From JBDSSS01 sp963764195 (GTDB taxonomy: Bacteria; Actinomycetota; Actinomycetes; Actinomycetales; Dermatophilaceae), in assembly GCA_963764195.1 (NCBI GenBank), contig CAVXRG010000002.1:443807-507806 (forward strand): 64,000 nucleotides of DNA. The letters are read 5' to 3'. Below are positions 51,584 to 60,788 of this stretch, one piece after another (position 1 is the stretch's first letter; every line of letters begins with the position of its first letter). Under the pieces are notes generated by a model, which made no database searches, had not been told where the DNA came from, and was given only the letters and a program-made list of their open reading frames with translations. A program made the translations under genes and the position numbers.

Positions 51584-52090
51584 TCAGTCCTCCTTGGTCT
51601 GGGGCGGTGCGATGAAGGGCATGGCGGGCGGGGTCGCGCCGCGAGCTCGCAGGTTGTCGTCGAGGGCGGAGCCGAGGCTGCGCAGCTGGTCGGTGAAGGA
51701 CGCGGCGCACTCGGCGTCCCAGTCCTCGAGCAGCCCCTGGAACCACTCCGCGCGGCTGGCCTGGATCTCACGGACCGCGGCGCGACCCGCATCGGTGAGG
51801 GTGACGACGTGCGCCCGGCCATCGGTCGGGTCGGGCAGCTTGGCCACGAGGCCGTGGGTGACGAAGGTGCTCACCTGGCGGCTCACGGTCGACACGTCGT
51901 TGTGCAGGGTGTCGGCGAGGTCGGAGATCCGCGCCTGCTCCGCGGCAGCCACCGCGAAGAGCACGGGGTATGACGTGGCGTCTAACCCGGGGTGCAGCCC
52001 GGGGATGACGTTGCGACTGGCCAGTAGGAGCTTGTGCACCCGCAGCAGCGCGAAGAAGAGGTCGTGCGCCTCCTGCGTGGACACTGCCAT
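51584..52090 (-). CDS. MarR-family repressor
   Basis: Dimeric winged-helix regulator, 168 residues. DNA-binding region: EQARISDLADTLHNDVSTVSRQVSTFVTHGLVAKLPDPTDGRAHVVTLT, with the D-x-R wing motif DPTDGRAH. The ATG at 52090 has AGGAGGT five bases upstream. First gene of a two-gene operon with the drug exporter; a strong palindrome just before its start is the likely self-operator. Ligand binding should release it and induce export. Confidence 0.92.
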   Translation of the reverse strand: MAVSTQEAHDLFFALLRVHKLLLASRNVIPGLHPGLDATSYPVLFAVAAAEQARISDLADTLHNDVSTVSRQVSTFVTHGLVAKLPDPTDGRAHVVTLTDAGRAAVREIQASRAEWFQGLLEDWDAECAASFTDQLRSLGSALDDNLRARGATPPAMPFIAPPQTKED

Positions 52091-52110
52091 GGTCACCTCC
52101 TGGTCGGCTG

Positions 52111-52135
52111 ATATTTGTTTTCCGCAAACAAGTAT
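52111..52135. promoter_or_regulatory. MarR operator palindrome
   Basis: An AT-rich inverted repeat with 10-base arms and one mismatch: ATATTTGTTT - TCCGC - AAACAAGTAT. It lies 21 bases before the MarR start codon in a GC-rich region, the expected place and form for a MarR-family operator. Confidence 0.85.
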
Positions 52136-52315
52136 CGGACGCCACCTCGGCCGGGTCAACTCCGGCGCGTGCCGCCCGCGCTCGGCCCGGCCGCTCCGGC
52201 GTCACCGGTCCTCACCGGAGCGAAGCCGCACCGGCGTCAGGTGGTCATGCAAGACTGGCGCCCGTCGGGGCCTCGTGGGCCCCGGTGCAGCCCCTCCATG
52301 AACTCGAAGGTGACC

Positions 52316-53059
52316 ATGTCGTCCGACACCCCCGTGGACCCCGCGATCAGCGACGTCTTCCGTCAGCTGTCGGCTCTCATCTACGCCGGCGCCGACTCCG
52401 CGTCCATGTACCAGGCCCTCGTCGACGCGAGCCGCCGGCTCGTCGACGGCTGCGACCGGGCGTCGCTGCTCATCAAGGACCGGGACCGGTTCTCCACCGC
52501 CGCGAGCACCGACGACATCGCCCGGCTGATCGACCAGATCGAGGTGGAGCTGCAGGAGGGTCCCTGCTTCGACGCGATCACCGACGAGGCCTACCAGCAC
52601 GACCCCGACCTCAGCGACTCCGTGGGGCCGTGGCCGCGCTTCACCGAGCGGATCGTCCTCGAGACCCCGGTGCGGTCGGCGATCGGCTACCGGCTGCTCC
52701 TCGACGGTGACAAGGTCGGAGCCCTCAACCTCTTCTCCGACACCCCGAACGGGCTCACCGCCGAGGCAGCCGACGTCGGTGCCGTCATCGCCTCGTTCGC
52801 CTCGGTCGCCCTCATGGCGATCCGCGCCCGGGAGGAGGCGGAGACCCTGCGCCTCGGGCTGCAGAGCAACCGGGAGATCGGCAAGGCGGTCGGGCTGCTC
52901 ATGGCCGCCCACCAGATCGGCAGCGTCGAGGCCTTCGAGCTGCTCCGCCGCACCTCGCAGGACCTCAACATGAAGCTCGCCCAGGTGGCCGCCCAGGTCG
53001 TCGAGGGCCAGGACCTCCAGCGTCCGCGGACGTCGCCGATCCCGCCCGGCATCGGGTGA
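52316..53059 (+). CDS. GAF-ANTAR RNA-binding regulator
   Basis: Protein of 247 residues with an N-terminal GAF-like sensor (about 15-170, including QEGPCFDAI and PVRSAIGYRLLLDGDKVGALNLFSD) and a C-terminal ANTAR domain (about 178-235: LGLQSNREIGKAVGLLMAAH...EAFELLRRTSQDLNMKLAQVA). ANTAR binds paired hairpins in nascent RNA to block termination. The ATG at 52316 has AAGG six bases upstream; an ATG at 52298 lacks one. The signal and targets are unknown. The sigma-factor gene converges on it across a hairpin. Confidence 0.9.
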   Translation: MSSDTPVDPAISDVFRQLSALIYAGADSASMYQALVDASRRLVDGCDRASLLIKDRDRFSTAASTDDIARLIDQIEVELQEGPCFDAITDEAYQHDPDLSDSVGPWPRFTERIVLETPVRSAIGYRLLLDGDKVGALNLFSDTPNGLTAEAADVGAVIASFASVALMAIRAREEAETLRLGLQSNREIGKAVGLLMAAHQIGSVEAFELLRRTSQDLNMKLAQVAAQVVEGQDLQRPRTSPIPPGIG

Positions 53060-53064
53060 GACGC

Positions 53065-53108
53065 CCGAGGGCCGCTCCCGATGGATGAACCTCGGGAGCG
53101 GCCCTCGG
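53065..53108. terminator. Perfect 17-bp bidirectional terminator
   Basis: Arms 53065-53081 and 53092-53108 pair perfectly over 17 bp around a 10-base loop. It lies between the convergent GAF-ANTAR and sigma-factor genes. Confidence 0.88.
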
Positions 53109-53127
53109 TGCGAGGCGGCCGGAGCGG

Positions 53128-53934
53128 TCAGGCGCTGACGCGACCCTCGGCGCCGGCGTAGCCCTCGGTGTTCAGCTGGGTCCGGAGGTCATCGAGGGTG
53201 CGGCGCAGCAGCCGGCTGACCTGCATCGCGCTCAGGCCCATGGCCTGCGCGATCTCCGCCTGGGTCATGTCGTCGCTGAACCGGCGCTGGACGAGCTCCT
53301 GGTCGCGGGCCGGGAGCCGCTCGATCGCGGTGCGCACGACGATGCCGTCGTCGAGGGCCGGGTCGGTGGAGGAGTCACCCCGGGCGTCGATGAGGTCGAG
53401 CACCGGGCGGGCACCGTCGGCGGTCGTGGCGTCGAGGGAGGCCGGGCGCAGGTTCGTCGCCGCCACCTGGGCCTCCTTGACGTGCTCCACCGACAGCTCG
53501 AGCTCGAGGGCGAGCTCGCTGACATCGGGGTCGTGGCCGAGGTCCTGCTCGAGGCGGGCGCGGGTCTCGGTGACGAGCTGGCGACGCTCCTGCAAGGCCC
53601 GGGGCGGGCGGACGAGCCAGCCGTGGTCACGGAAGTGCCGGCGCAGCTCCCCGGTGATGGTCGGGGTGGCGTAGGCGCCGAACTCGGTGGGCTTGCTGAG
53701 GTCGAAGCGCTGGACGGCCTTGAGCAGCGCGAGGAAGGCCACCTGCTCGAGGTCGTCGCGATCGAGGCCGCGACCGGCATACCGGTGGGCGAGGGACCGC
53801 GCCAGCGGCATGTGGATGACGGTGACGGCCTCGAGGGCGCGATCACGCTCGGCGGCCGTCGTCGCGGAACGGAAGGCGGTGATGAGTTCACGGGTGCGTG
53901 CGTCGTTGCGTACCGGGAATCTGGATTCGGACAT
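53128..53934 (-). CDS. SigB/SigF-family sigma factor
   Basis: Group 3 sigma-70 factor of 268 residues for stress or sporulation-like regulons. Region 2 is seen in HMPLARSLAHRYAGRGLDRDDLEQVAFLALLKAVQRFD, region 3 in the ELRRHFRDHGWLVRPPRALQ helix and region 4 in RDQELVQRRFSDDMTQAEIAQAMGLSAMQVSRLLRRTLDDL. No anti-sigma or anti-anti-sigma gene is adjacent, unlike most SigB/F loci. The ATG at 53934 has GGAG five bases upstream; an earlier ATG at 53970 lies before a hairpin. Control by a distant anti-sigma factor is likely. Confidence 0.92.
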   Translation of the reverse strand: MSESRFPVRNDARTRELITAFRSATTAAERDRALEAVTVIHMPLARSLAHRYAGRGLDRDDLEQVAFLALLKAVQRFDLSKPTEFGAYATPTITGELRRHFRDHGWLVRPPRALQERRQLVTETRARLEQDLGHDPDVSELALELELSVEHVKEAQVAATNLRPASLDATTADGARPVLDLIDARGDSSTDPALDDGIVVRTAIERLPARDQELVQRRFSDDMTQAEIAQAMGLSAMQVSRLLRRTLDDLRTQLNTEGYAGAEGRVSA

Positions 53935-53947
53935 TGGAGCTCCAGCC

Positions 53948-53963
53948 TTGACTGAGAAGTCAA
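53948..53963. promoter_or_regulatory. 16-base palindrome before the sigma-factor start
   Basis: TTGACT-GAGA-AGTCAA, perfect 6-bp arms, 14 bases upstream of the start codon and right next to the ribosome-binding site. It could be an operator or a small RNA hairpin affecting translation. Confidence 0.45.
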
Positions 53964-54102
53964 TCGGCACTGGCTTGACCGAATACCTACGACGCTATGC
54001 CCTTGCGGTGCGCTTCGCAAGGGTGGCTCGTCCGTGACGCCTTGCGCCCGGTTGGCTGGGACAGGCTGTGGGTGGCGGGTGGTAGGGCCGCTCCGGGAGC
54101 GG

Positions 54103-54963
54103 TCAGTGCGTGAGAACGAGCGCCTCGAGGACGTCGCGCGCGATCGTCTCGTCACCGGTGACCGAGTAGCGGATCTCCTCGACCGGGCGCCGGCCCGCAG
54201 CGCGCCGGGTCAGGGCGTCCGTCGTCAGGTGGATCGTCGTCAGGTCGAGCTGCTCGTCGCCCTCGGGACGGTCGTTGCCGCTGTAGAGCGCCTCGCCATA
54301 GGGCCGGCCGTCCTCGCCGCGGACGATCCGCACGCCGTCGCGGGCGACGACGGGTCCGGTGACGTCGATGACGACGGCGTGGCCCCGGTCGATGTGCGCG
54401 ACGCGAGCAGCGACCCGGGGCAGCGCACCGAGGATCTCGGCGGTGAAGATCGCGGCGCCCGCGGAGTCGAGGTCGCCCGGCCGGTCGAGGGCGGCCCGGA
54501 TGTCCTGCTGGTGGCACCACACGTCGACGATGCGCATCGTCAGGAACTGGCCGAAGGTCGTCTCGGGGCCGAAGAAGCCGCCGATGACGGAGGTGACGTC
54601 GGCGTCGATGGCCCGCAGCTGCGCCATCCGGTAGGGCAGGAAGTCCGACAGCTCGGTCACGATCTCCTTGCCGGTGCGCTCGCGGCGCTCCTCGACGGGC
54701 TGCTCGACCTCGCGGCCGAAGTCGTGCTTGATGTGCGGGTAGTCCGGCACGGGGACGCGCTCGCCCGGCATCCCGGCCAGGCCCTTCTCGGCGCCGACGA
54801 CGTGGCTGATCTGGTCCTTGACGGTCCAGCCGGGGCACTCGGTCTGCAGGTCGAAGTCGGCGTCCCGGCACGACCAGCCGAGGTCGATGATGGACTGCAC
54901 GGTCTGCTCGAACGCCTCGAGCAGGCCGTCACGGTCGTCTGGGGCAGGCGGGTGCATGGGCAT
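54103..54963 (-). CDS. Mycothiol-dependent maleylpyruvate isomerase family protein
   Basis: DinB/MDMPI-fold protein of 286 residues, a group using mycothiol, the actinobacterial thiol. The N-terminal metal-binding domain shows TECPGWTVKDQISHVVGAE (with the His of the metal site) and MRIVDVWCHQQDIRAAL (with Asp and His). A C-terminal SCP2-like half (residues 180-280) follows. The exact reaction is unknown in most members; isomerisation or thiol transfer. It is divergent from the CopD-CtaG gene with 26 bases between starts, so their promoters must overlap. Confidence 0.88.
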   Translation of the reverse strand: MPMHPPAPDDRDGLLEAFEQTVQSIIDLGWSCRDADFDLQTECPGWTVKDQISHVVGAEKGLAGMPGERVPVPDYPHIKHDFGREVEQPVEERRERTGKEIVTELSDFLPYRMAQLRAIDADVTSVIGGFFGPETTFGQFLTMRIVDVWCHQQDIRAALDRPGDLDSAGAAIFTAEILGALPRVAARVAHIDRGHAVVIDVTGPVVARDGVRIVRGEDGRPYGEALYSGNDRPEGDEQLDLTTIHLTTDALTRRAAGRRPVEEIRYSVTGDETIARDVLEALVLTH

Positions 54964-54989
54964 GCGTCCAGACTACTTACCCTTGGAGC

Positions 54990-57083
54990 ATGACCGCCGT
55001 CCCTCGTGCAGACCGCTCGGACCCCCGGCTGACGCTCGCGCTCGGTGTGGTCGTGGCGGTCACCACGGTCGGGCTCGTCGCCACGGTGCTCTCGGCGCGC
55101 TTCACCGGGGCCTCCGCTGCCCTCCCCGGGGGTCTGGCCGACGCGGGCCCCGTCGTGCGGGGGGCCCTGCCGGTCGTGCGCGTCGTCCACGACGTCGCAG
55201 CGTCCCTCACCGTCGGTGCCCTGCTCCTCGCGGCCACCGTCATCCCGGGCGCCACGTCCCGGGCCTCCGCCGCTCCTGACGAGCCGCGCCGCGCGGTGGC
55301 TCTGCGGGTCGCCGCCGGGGCGGGCTTCCTCTGGGCGCTCGCCGGCGCGGTCGGGCTCGTGCTCAGCTTCGCCGACGCCGCCGGTATGCCGCTGAGCAAC
55401 CCGGTCTTCGGCCCAAGCCTGCTCGACTCGGTCTGGTCCATCGAGGTGCTCCGGATCGACCTCATCAGCGTCGTCGCGGCCGCCGTCGCCGCGTCGGGCG
55501 CCGCTCTGGCCCGGACCCGTTCGGTCACCGTGGGCATCGCGGCCGTGGCCCTCTTCGGGGTGCTCGTGCTCGGACTCGCCGGTCACGCCGGGGGGTCGGC
55601 CGACCACGAGACGGCGGTGAACGCCCTCGGCGCGCACCTGCTCAGCGCCTCGGTCTGGGTCGGTGGGCTGCTCGCCCTGCTCGTGCTCCACCGGGTGCTC
55701 GGTGACGCCCTCCCCGTCGTCGTCCGCCGCTACTCCGCCATCGCGCTCTGGTGCTACGCCACGCTCGGCGTGTCCGGGGTGATGGCCGCCTCGACCCGGC
55801 TCGGCGGCTGGTCCGACCTCGGCACGGCATACGGGCTGCTCATCGTGGTCAAGGTCGTGGCGTTCGTCGTGCTCGGGGTCGTCGGTTCGTGGCACCGCGG
55901 CCACGCCGTGGCCGCGATCGAGCGGGCCGAGGCGGCGGCCGCGGTGGGTCGCGGGGCGCGCAGCCACCGGGGACCGGTCCCGCTCGCCGACGCGACCCGG
56001 CGCCCGTTCCTGCGGCTCGCGGCCGTGGAGACCCTCGTGATGGGGCTCGCCTTCGGCGTCGCGACCGCGCTCGCCCGCAGCCAGCCCCCGGTCCCCGAGA
56101 CGACCCCGGACCCCAGCCCGGCGCTCGCGGTGACCGGCTTCCCGGCCCCGCCGGCGCCGACGTCCCTCTCGTGGCTGACCGCCTGGCGCTTCGAGTGGCT
56201 CTTCCTCGCCACCGGCCTGCTCGCCATCGGCCTCTACCTCGGGGCCGTCATCCGGCTGCGCCGGCGCGGTGACTCATGGCCGGTCGCGCGCACCATCAAC
56301 TGGGTCGTCGGCTGGCTCGTCTTCATCTGGGCGACGAACGGGATGCTCGGGATCTACGGGCGGGTCGCCTTCTCCTGGCACATGACCCTGCACATGGTCG
56401 AGGCGATGGTCGTGCCGATCTTCCTCGTCCTCGGCGCGCCGGTGACGCTCGCGCTGCGGGCCCTGCGCCCCCGCCACGACGGCACCCTCGGGCCCCGGGA
56501 GCTCGTCCTCGGCCTCGTCCACTCCCGGCTCTTCTCGGTCCTCGGCAACCCGATCTTCGCCGGCGCCTTCTTCTTCATGAGCCTGCTCGTCTTCTACTGG
56601 ACGGGCCTGTTCGAGCTCGCGCTGCGCACCCACACCGGGCACCTGCTGATGACAGCGCACTTCGTCCTCGCCGGCTACCTCTTTGCCTGGGTGCTCGTCG
56701 GGATCGACCCCGGCCCCAAGCGGTGGAGCCCCGCGCTGCGCCTCATCGTCCTCTTCGCGACGATCGGCTTCCACGCCTTCTTCGGCGTCTCGATGATGAG
56801 CGGCACGGCCGTGCTCGCCCCCGACGTCTTCACCTACCTCGACCTGCCGTGGGTGCCCGACCCGCTCGCCGACCAGCGCCTCGGCGGGTCGATCGCCTGG
56901 GCCATCGGGGAGTTCCCCAGCCTCGTGCTCGCCCTCCTCGTCGCCGTCCAGTGGTACCGGTCCGACCGGGCGGATGCCGTGCGCCGCGACCGCAAGGTCG
57001 ACCGCGAGGGCGACCTCGAGCTCGACGCCTACAACGAGCGGCTCGCCAGGATGGCGGACCGTGACGAGCACGCCCCGCACTGA
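54990..57083 (+). CDS. CopD-CtaG fusion, copper delivery to cytochrome oxidase
   Basis: Two membrane domains in one 697-residue chain. The N-terminal part (about 15-320) is a CopD-type copper-resistance domain with conserved helices (VRVVHDVAASLTVGALLLA; LGAHLLSASVWVGGLLALL). The C-terminal part (about 390-680) is a caa3-type CtaG domain (TINWVVGWLVFIWATNGMLGIYGRVAFSWHMTLHMVEAM, with conserved His) and TAHFVLAGYLFAWVLVG. By family it brings copper to the aa3 oxidase. This fused form is common in actinobacteria. ATG at 54990; divergent from the mycothiol-type gene. Confidence 0.9.
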   Translation: MTAVPRADRSDPRLTLALGVVVAVTTVGLVATVLSARFTGASAALPGGLADAGPVVRGALPVVRVVHDVAASLTVGALLLAATVIPGATSRASAAPDEPRRAVALRVAAGAGFLWALAGAVGLVLSFADAAGMPLSNPVFGPSLLDSVWSIEVLRIDLISVVAAAVAASGAALARTRSVTVGIAAVALFGVLVLGLAGHAGGSADHETAVNALGAHLLSASVWVGGLLALLVLHRVLGDALPVVVRRYSAIALWCYATLGVSGVMAASTRLGGWSDLGTAYGLLIVVKVVAFVVLGVVGSWHRGHAVAAIERAEAAAAVGRGARSHRGPVPLADATRRPFLRLAAVETLVMGLAFGVATALARSQPPVPETTPDPSPALAVTGFPAPPAPTSLSWLTAWRFEWLFLATGLLAIGLYLGAVIRLRRRGDSWPVARTINWVVGWLVFIWATNGMLGIYGRVAFSWHMTLHMVEAMVVPIFLVLGAPVTLALRALRPRHDGTLGPRELVLGLVHSRLFSVLGNPIFAGAFFFMSLLVFYWTGLFELALRTHTGHLLMTAHFVLAGYLFAWVLVGIDPGPKRWSPALRLIVLFATIGFHAFFGVSMMSGTAVLAPDVFTYLDLPWVPDPLADQRLGGSIAWAIGEFPSLVLALLVAVQWYRSDRADAVRRDRKVDREGDLELDAYNERLARMADRDEHAPH

Positions 57084-57166
57084 CGGGCGCGCAGGCGGGG
57101 GGCCGGGGGGCCTGGTCCCGCCGCCTCGAGGTGACGCCGGCCGCGCACGCGTGTGAGAGTTGGGCC

Positions 57167-57976
57167 ATGAAGGTTGCGGTCATCCAGCTCGGCTACGGCG
57201 ACGAGGAGTCGGTGGCCGAGCGCACCGACCGCGTCGCTGACCTCGTCCGCCGTCAGGCCGGGCACGACCTCGTCGTCCTCCCCGAGCTCTGGGCGGCCGG
57301 GGGGTTCGACTACCGGCACTGGGACGAGCGGGCCGAGTCGGTCGACGGGCCGGTCGCCACCGCCCTCGCCGCCGCGGCGCGGGACGCGGGCCTGACGCTC
57401 CACGGCGGCTCGATCATCGAGCGGGGCGAGCCCACCGAGCCCGGGGGCCACGGGCTCTGGAACACGAGCCTCGTCTTCGGGCCCGACGGCGCTCTCGTCG
57501 CCACCTACCGCAAGATCCACCGCTTCGGCTTCGGGGCGGGTGAGCCCCGTCTGCTCGACCCCGGCACCGACATCGTCGTCCTCGACGTGCCCCTCCGCGG
57601 GTCGTCCGTGCCGGCCCGGGTCGGGCTGTCGACCTGCTACGACCTGCGCTTCCCCGAGCTCTACCGCCGCCTCGTCGACGCGGGCGCCGAGGTGCTCGTC
57701 GTGCCCGCCGCGTGGCCGATGCCGCGCGTCGAGCACTGGTCCCTGCTCGGTCGGGCGCGGGCGATCGAGGACCAGTGTGTCGTCGTGCAGTGCAACACGT
57801 CCGGGACGCACGCCGGCCACGAGATGGGCGGCCACTCCCAGGTCGTCGACGCGACCGGGAAGGTTCTGGCCGCCGCGGGTGCTGACGAGCAGGTGCTGAG
57901 CATCGAGATCGACGTCCCCGCCGTGGCGGCCTGGCGCGAGGGCTTCCCCGTCCTCGGCGACCGGAGGCTGACGTGA
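57167..57976 (+). CDS. Carbon-nitrogen hydrolase (Nit/omega-amidase type)
   Basis: Nitrilase-superfamily amidase, 269 residues. The catalytic triad is visible: Glu in VVLPELWAAGG, Lys in YRKIHRFGFG and Cys in LSTCYDLRFPELYR. Sequence around the Cys resembles omega-amidases that hydrolyse 2-oxoglutaramate, but the substrate is unproven. The ATG at 57167 precedes the family's first strand. Its stop overlaps the GTG of the next gene (GTGA), so it is part of a tightly coupled three-gene unit. Confidence 0.88.
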   Translation: MKVAVIQLGYGDEESVAERTDRVADLVRRQAGHDLVVLPELWAAGGFDYRHWDERAESVDGPVATALAAAARDAGLTLHGGSIIERGEPTEPGGHGLWNTSLVFGPDGALVATYRKIHRFGFGAGEPRLLDPGTDIVVLDVPLRGSSVPARVGLSTCYDLRFPELYRRLVDAGAEVLVVPAAWPMPRVEHWSLLGRARAIEDQCVVVQCNTSGTHAGHEMGGHSQVVDATGKVLAAAGADEQVLSIEIDVPAVAAWREGFPVLGDRRLT

Positions 57977-59853
57977 GCCACCCCGCCCCCACCGACACGC
58001 GTGACGTCGCCGCCGCGGCCCGGTCCCGGGTGCGGGTCCGGGCCCCCGAGCTCGTCGGCCGCGGCTGGCTCAACACCGGCGGACGTGACGTGCGCCTCGC
58101 CGACCTGCGCGGCCGCGTCGTCGTGCTCGACTTCTGGACCTTCTGCTGCGTCAACTGCCTCCACGTCCTCGACGAGCTGCGGGCGGTCGAGGAGCGCTTC
58201 CCCGACGCGCTGACGATCATCGGCGTGCACTCGCCGAAGTTCGAGCACGAAGCGGACCCGGTCGCCCTTGCCGACGCGGTGGAGCGGTATGCCGTCCACC
58301 ACCCGGTGCTCGACGACCCCGAGCTCGTGACGTGGCGGGCCTTCACCGCCCGGGCGTGGCCGACCCTCGTCGTCATCGATCCGGAGGGCTACATCGTCGC
58401 GTCGATGTCGGGGGAGGGCCACGGCCCCGGGCTGGCCTCTCTCGTCGGCGAGCTCGTCGAGGAGCATTCGGCGAGGGGGACCCTCCAGCCCGGCGACGAC
58501 CCATACGTCGCCCCCGCGCCTCCCGAGTCGCGGATGCGCTTCCCCGGCAAGGTCGTCGGGCTCCCGGACGGGTCCGTCATCGTGTCCGACACCGCGCACC
58601 ACGAGGTCGTCCACCTCGAGGCAGACCTCGAGGCCGAGCGGGCCCGGTGGGGCGGCCCCGGCCTGCTCGACGAGCCGCAGGGGCTGGCGCTCGTCCCGCC
58701 CGAGGTTGCCGGGGTGCTGGGCGTCGACCTCGTCGTCGCCGACTCCGTCAACCACCAGCTCAAGGGGATCTCCTTCTCTGACGGGACGATCCGCGTCCTC
58801 GCCGGCACGGGTCACCAGCTGCGTGAGCGCGGCGGCGGTGGCCCCGCCCTCGAGCAGGCGCTGTCGACCCCGTGGGACCTCGCGTGGTCCGAGGGCCGGC
58901 TGCTCATCGCGATGGCCGGCACCCACCAGCTCTGGTCGTGGACGCCCGGGGCGACCGTCGAGGCCGGCTCCGTGGCCGTCGTCGGGGGGACGACGAACGA
59001 GGGCCTGCGCGACGGCCCCGCGACCGAGGCGTGGTTCGCCCAGCCGTCGGGCCTCGCCACCGCCGCAGACGGCCGGGTCTGGGTCGCCGACTCCGAGACC
59101 TCGGCGCTGCGCTCGCTCGTCGTGCGCGACAGGGGACTCGTGGTCGAGACCCAGATAGGCACCGGCCTGTTCGACTTCGGTCACCGGGACGGTCCGGCCG
59201 CCGAGGCGCTGCTCCAGCACCCGCTCGGTGTGACGGTGCTGCCCGACGGCTCCGTCGCGGTCAGCGACACCTACAACGGCGCGATCCGGCGCTACGACCC
59301 CGTGACCGACGAGGTGTCGACGCTGGCCGAGGGCCTCGCCGAGCCGAGCGACGCCGTCGTCGAGGTCGACCCCGAGACGGGTGAGACCCGCCTCGTCGTC
59401 GTCGAGTCGGCCGCGCACCGGCTCGTCCGGGTCGCGCTGCCCGAGCGGGCGCAGCGGGTCGAGGGACCGGCCCATCGCACCCAGCGACCGGCGACGAACC
59501 TGCCTTCCGGCACGGTGACGCTCGAGGTGGCCTTCACGCCGCCCGCCGGGCAGAAGCTCGACCACCGGTGGGGCGACCCGACCCGGCTCGACGTCTCCGC
59601 GTCGCCGGAGGCGCTGCTCGTCTCCGGCGCGGGCCGGGCCACGGGCCTGAGCCGGACCCTCGTCGTCCGCGAGGGAATCGGGTCGGGCATCCTGCACGTG
59701 TCGGTCCAGGCCGCCGCCTGTGACGGCGACCCGGAGACCGGCGAGGTTCCCGAGCACGCGGCCTGTCACCTCTTCCAGCAGGACTGGGGGATCCCGGTCG
59801 TCCTCGACGACACGGCCCCTGCCCGCCTCGAGCTCGATCTGAGGGGCGCATGA
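57973..59853 (+). CDS. Thioredoxin-like / NHL-repeat fusion protein
   Basis: Protein of 626 residues: an N-terminal thioredoxin-like domain (about 20-165, LDFWTFCCVNCLHVLDEL with the CVNC redox pair) and a C-terminal NHL beta-propeller (about 175-500) followed by a DUF-like beta region. It has no signal peptide visible. Human NHLRC2 has the same domain order; the bacterial function is unknown. The GTG overlaps the Nit gene stop, and the ATG of the membrane-protein gene overlaps its own stop (ATGA). Confidence 0.88.
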   Translation: MSHPAPTDTRDVAAAARSRVRVRAPELVGRGWLNTGGRDVRLADLRGRVVVLDFWTFCCVNCLHVLDELRAVEERFPDALTIIGVHSPKFEHEADPVALADAVERYAVHHPVLDDPELVTWRAFTARAWPTLVVIDPEGYIVASMSGEGHGPGLASLVGELVEEHSARGTLQPGDDPYVAPAPPESRMRFPGKVVGLPDGSVIVSDTAHHEVVHLEADLEAERARWGGPGLLDEPQGLALVPPEVAGVLGVDLVVADSVNHQLKGISFSDGTIRVLAGTGHQLRERGGGGPALEQALSTPWDLAWSEGRLLIAMAGTHQLWSWTPGATVEAGSVAVVGGTTNEGLRDGPATEAWFAQPSGLATAADGRVWVADSETSALRSLVVRDRGLVVETQIGTGLFDFGHRDGPAAEALLQHPLGVTVLPDGSVAVSDTYNGAIRRYDPVTDEVSTLAEGLAEPSDAVVEVDPETGETRLVVVESAAHRLVRVALPERAQRVEGPAHRTQRPATNLPSGTVTLEVAFTPPAGQKLDHRWGDPTRLDVSASPEALLVSGAGRATGLSRTLVVREGIGSGILHVSVQAAACDGDPETGEVPEHAACHLFQQDWGIPVVLDDTAPARLELDLRGA

Positions 59854-60719
59854 ACCGGCCGGGGCGGTCCATCGCCGCCGGCCTCATCGGGCTGGTCGCG
59901 GTGCTGCTCGTGCCGGCAGCGCTCCTCGCGTTCTGGGTCGGGGCGTTGCTCACGCGCACCGACACCTTCGTCGAGACGGTCCGACCGGTCGCGACGACGC
60001 CCGAGGTGCAGACCGCGATCGCCGACGCCGCGACGGCGACGGTGGTCAAGCAGCTGCCACTGCCCGACGCGCTCGCAGAGCGGGTGCGTGGTCCGGTCAA
60101 CGACGCCGTCGTGCGCGTCGTGACGAGCCCCGACTTCGAGCCGGAGTGGGTGACGTCGACGACGTCGCTGCACGAGCAGTTCATCACGGCGATGCGTGGC
60201 GATCCGGGTGCCGAGCTCGACGGCTCGGGTGGGATCAGTCTCTCGCTCACCATCCCGGTCAAGCCCCTCGTCGAGGCGCTCGCCCCCTTCCCGCTGACCG
60301 TGCCCGACGCGCTGCACCCCGTCGTCGCCATCCCGATCATCGAGCCCGGACAGGTCGAGGCCTCCCGCCGCTACTACCGCCTCGCCGACACTGCCGGGGT
60401 CTGGGCGCCCTTCGTGCTGCTCGGTCTCGGCGCGCTCGCCGTCGCCCTCGCGGGTCGCCGGCGGCGAGCGACGATCTGGGTCCTCGTCGGCTCCGGACTG
60501 CTGGCGGCCGCGACGGGAGCCGGGGCTCTGCTGGCACGGGACCGGGTCGTGGCCTCGGTCGCCGACCCGGCCGGTCGCACGATCGTCGACGCGGCATACC
60601 CCGTCGTAATCCGCGGCTTCCTCGTCGAGGCGGGAGTCGTCGCCGTCCTCTGCGTGCTCGTCGCCCTCGTCGTGGGGGCGCTCCCACACCGGACCGGGGT
60701 CGACAGCACCGCTGCGTGA
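59850..60719 (+). CDS. Unknown membrane protein of the Nit/NHL operon
   Basis: Unrecognised 289-residue protein. One N-terminal helix (residues 9-34), an external region of about 150 residues with repeated Thr-Pro-Glu and Pro-Asp-Ala elements, then three C-terminal helices (about 188-205, 212-228 and 255-275). The external part resembles the large loop of actinobacterial integral membrane proteins found near redox or thioredoxin genes. ATG overlaps the previous stop by 4 bases; it is translated with the other two. Confidence 0.78.
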   Translation: MNRPGRSIAAGLIGLVAVLLVPAALLAFWVGALLTRTDTFVETVRPVATTPEVQTAIADAATATVVKQLPLPDALAERVRGPVNDAVVRVVTSPDFEPEWVTSTTSLHEQFITAMRGDPGAELDGSGGISLSLTIPVKPLVEALAPFPLTVPDALHPVVAIPIIEPGQVEASRRYYRLADTAGVWAPFVLLGLGALAVALAGRRRRATIWVLVGSGLLAAATGAGALLARDRVVASVADPAGRTIVDAAYPVVIRGFLVEAGVVAVLCVLVALVVGALPHRTGVDSTAA

Positions 60720-60788
60720 GCCCGCCTCCACCAGCGGGTATGGTCCCGCGAGGCGGGCAACGGTGCGCGCCACGAGCAAGGAGACAGC

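Noticed and set aside
52115..52315. Earlier start of the GAF-ANTAR gene at 52115
   Set aside because: The added residues overlap the MarR operator region and have no domain character; the ATG at 52316 has AAGG in place.
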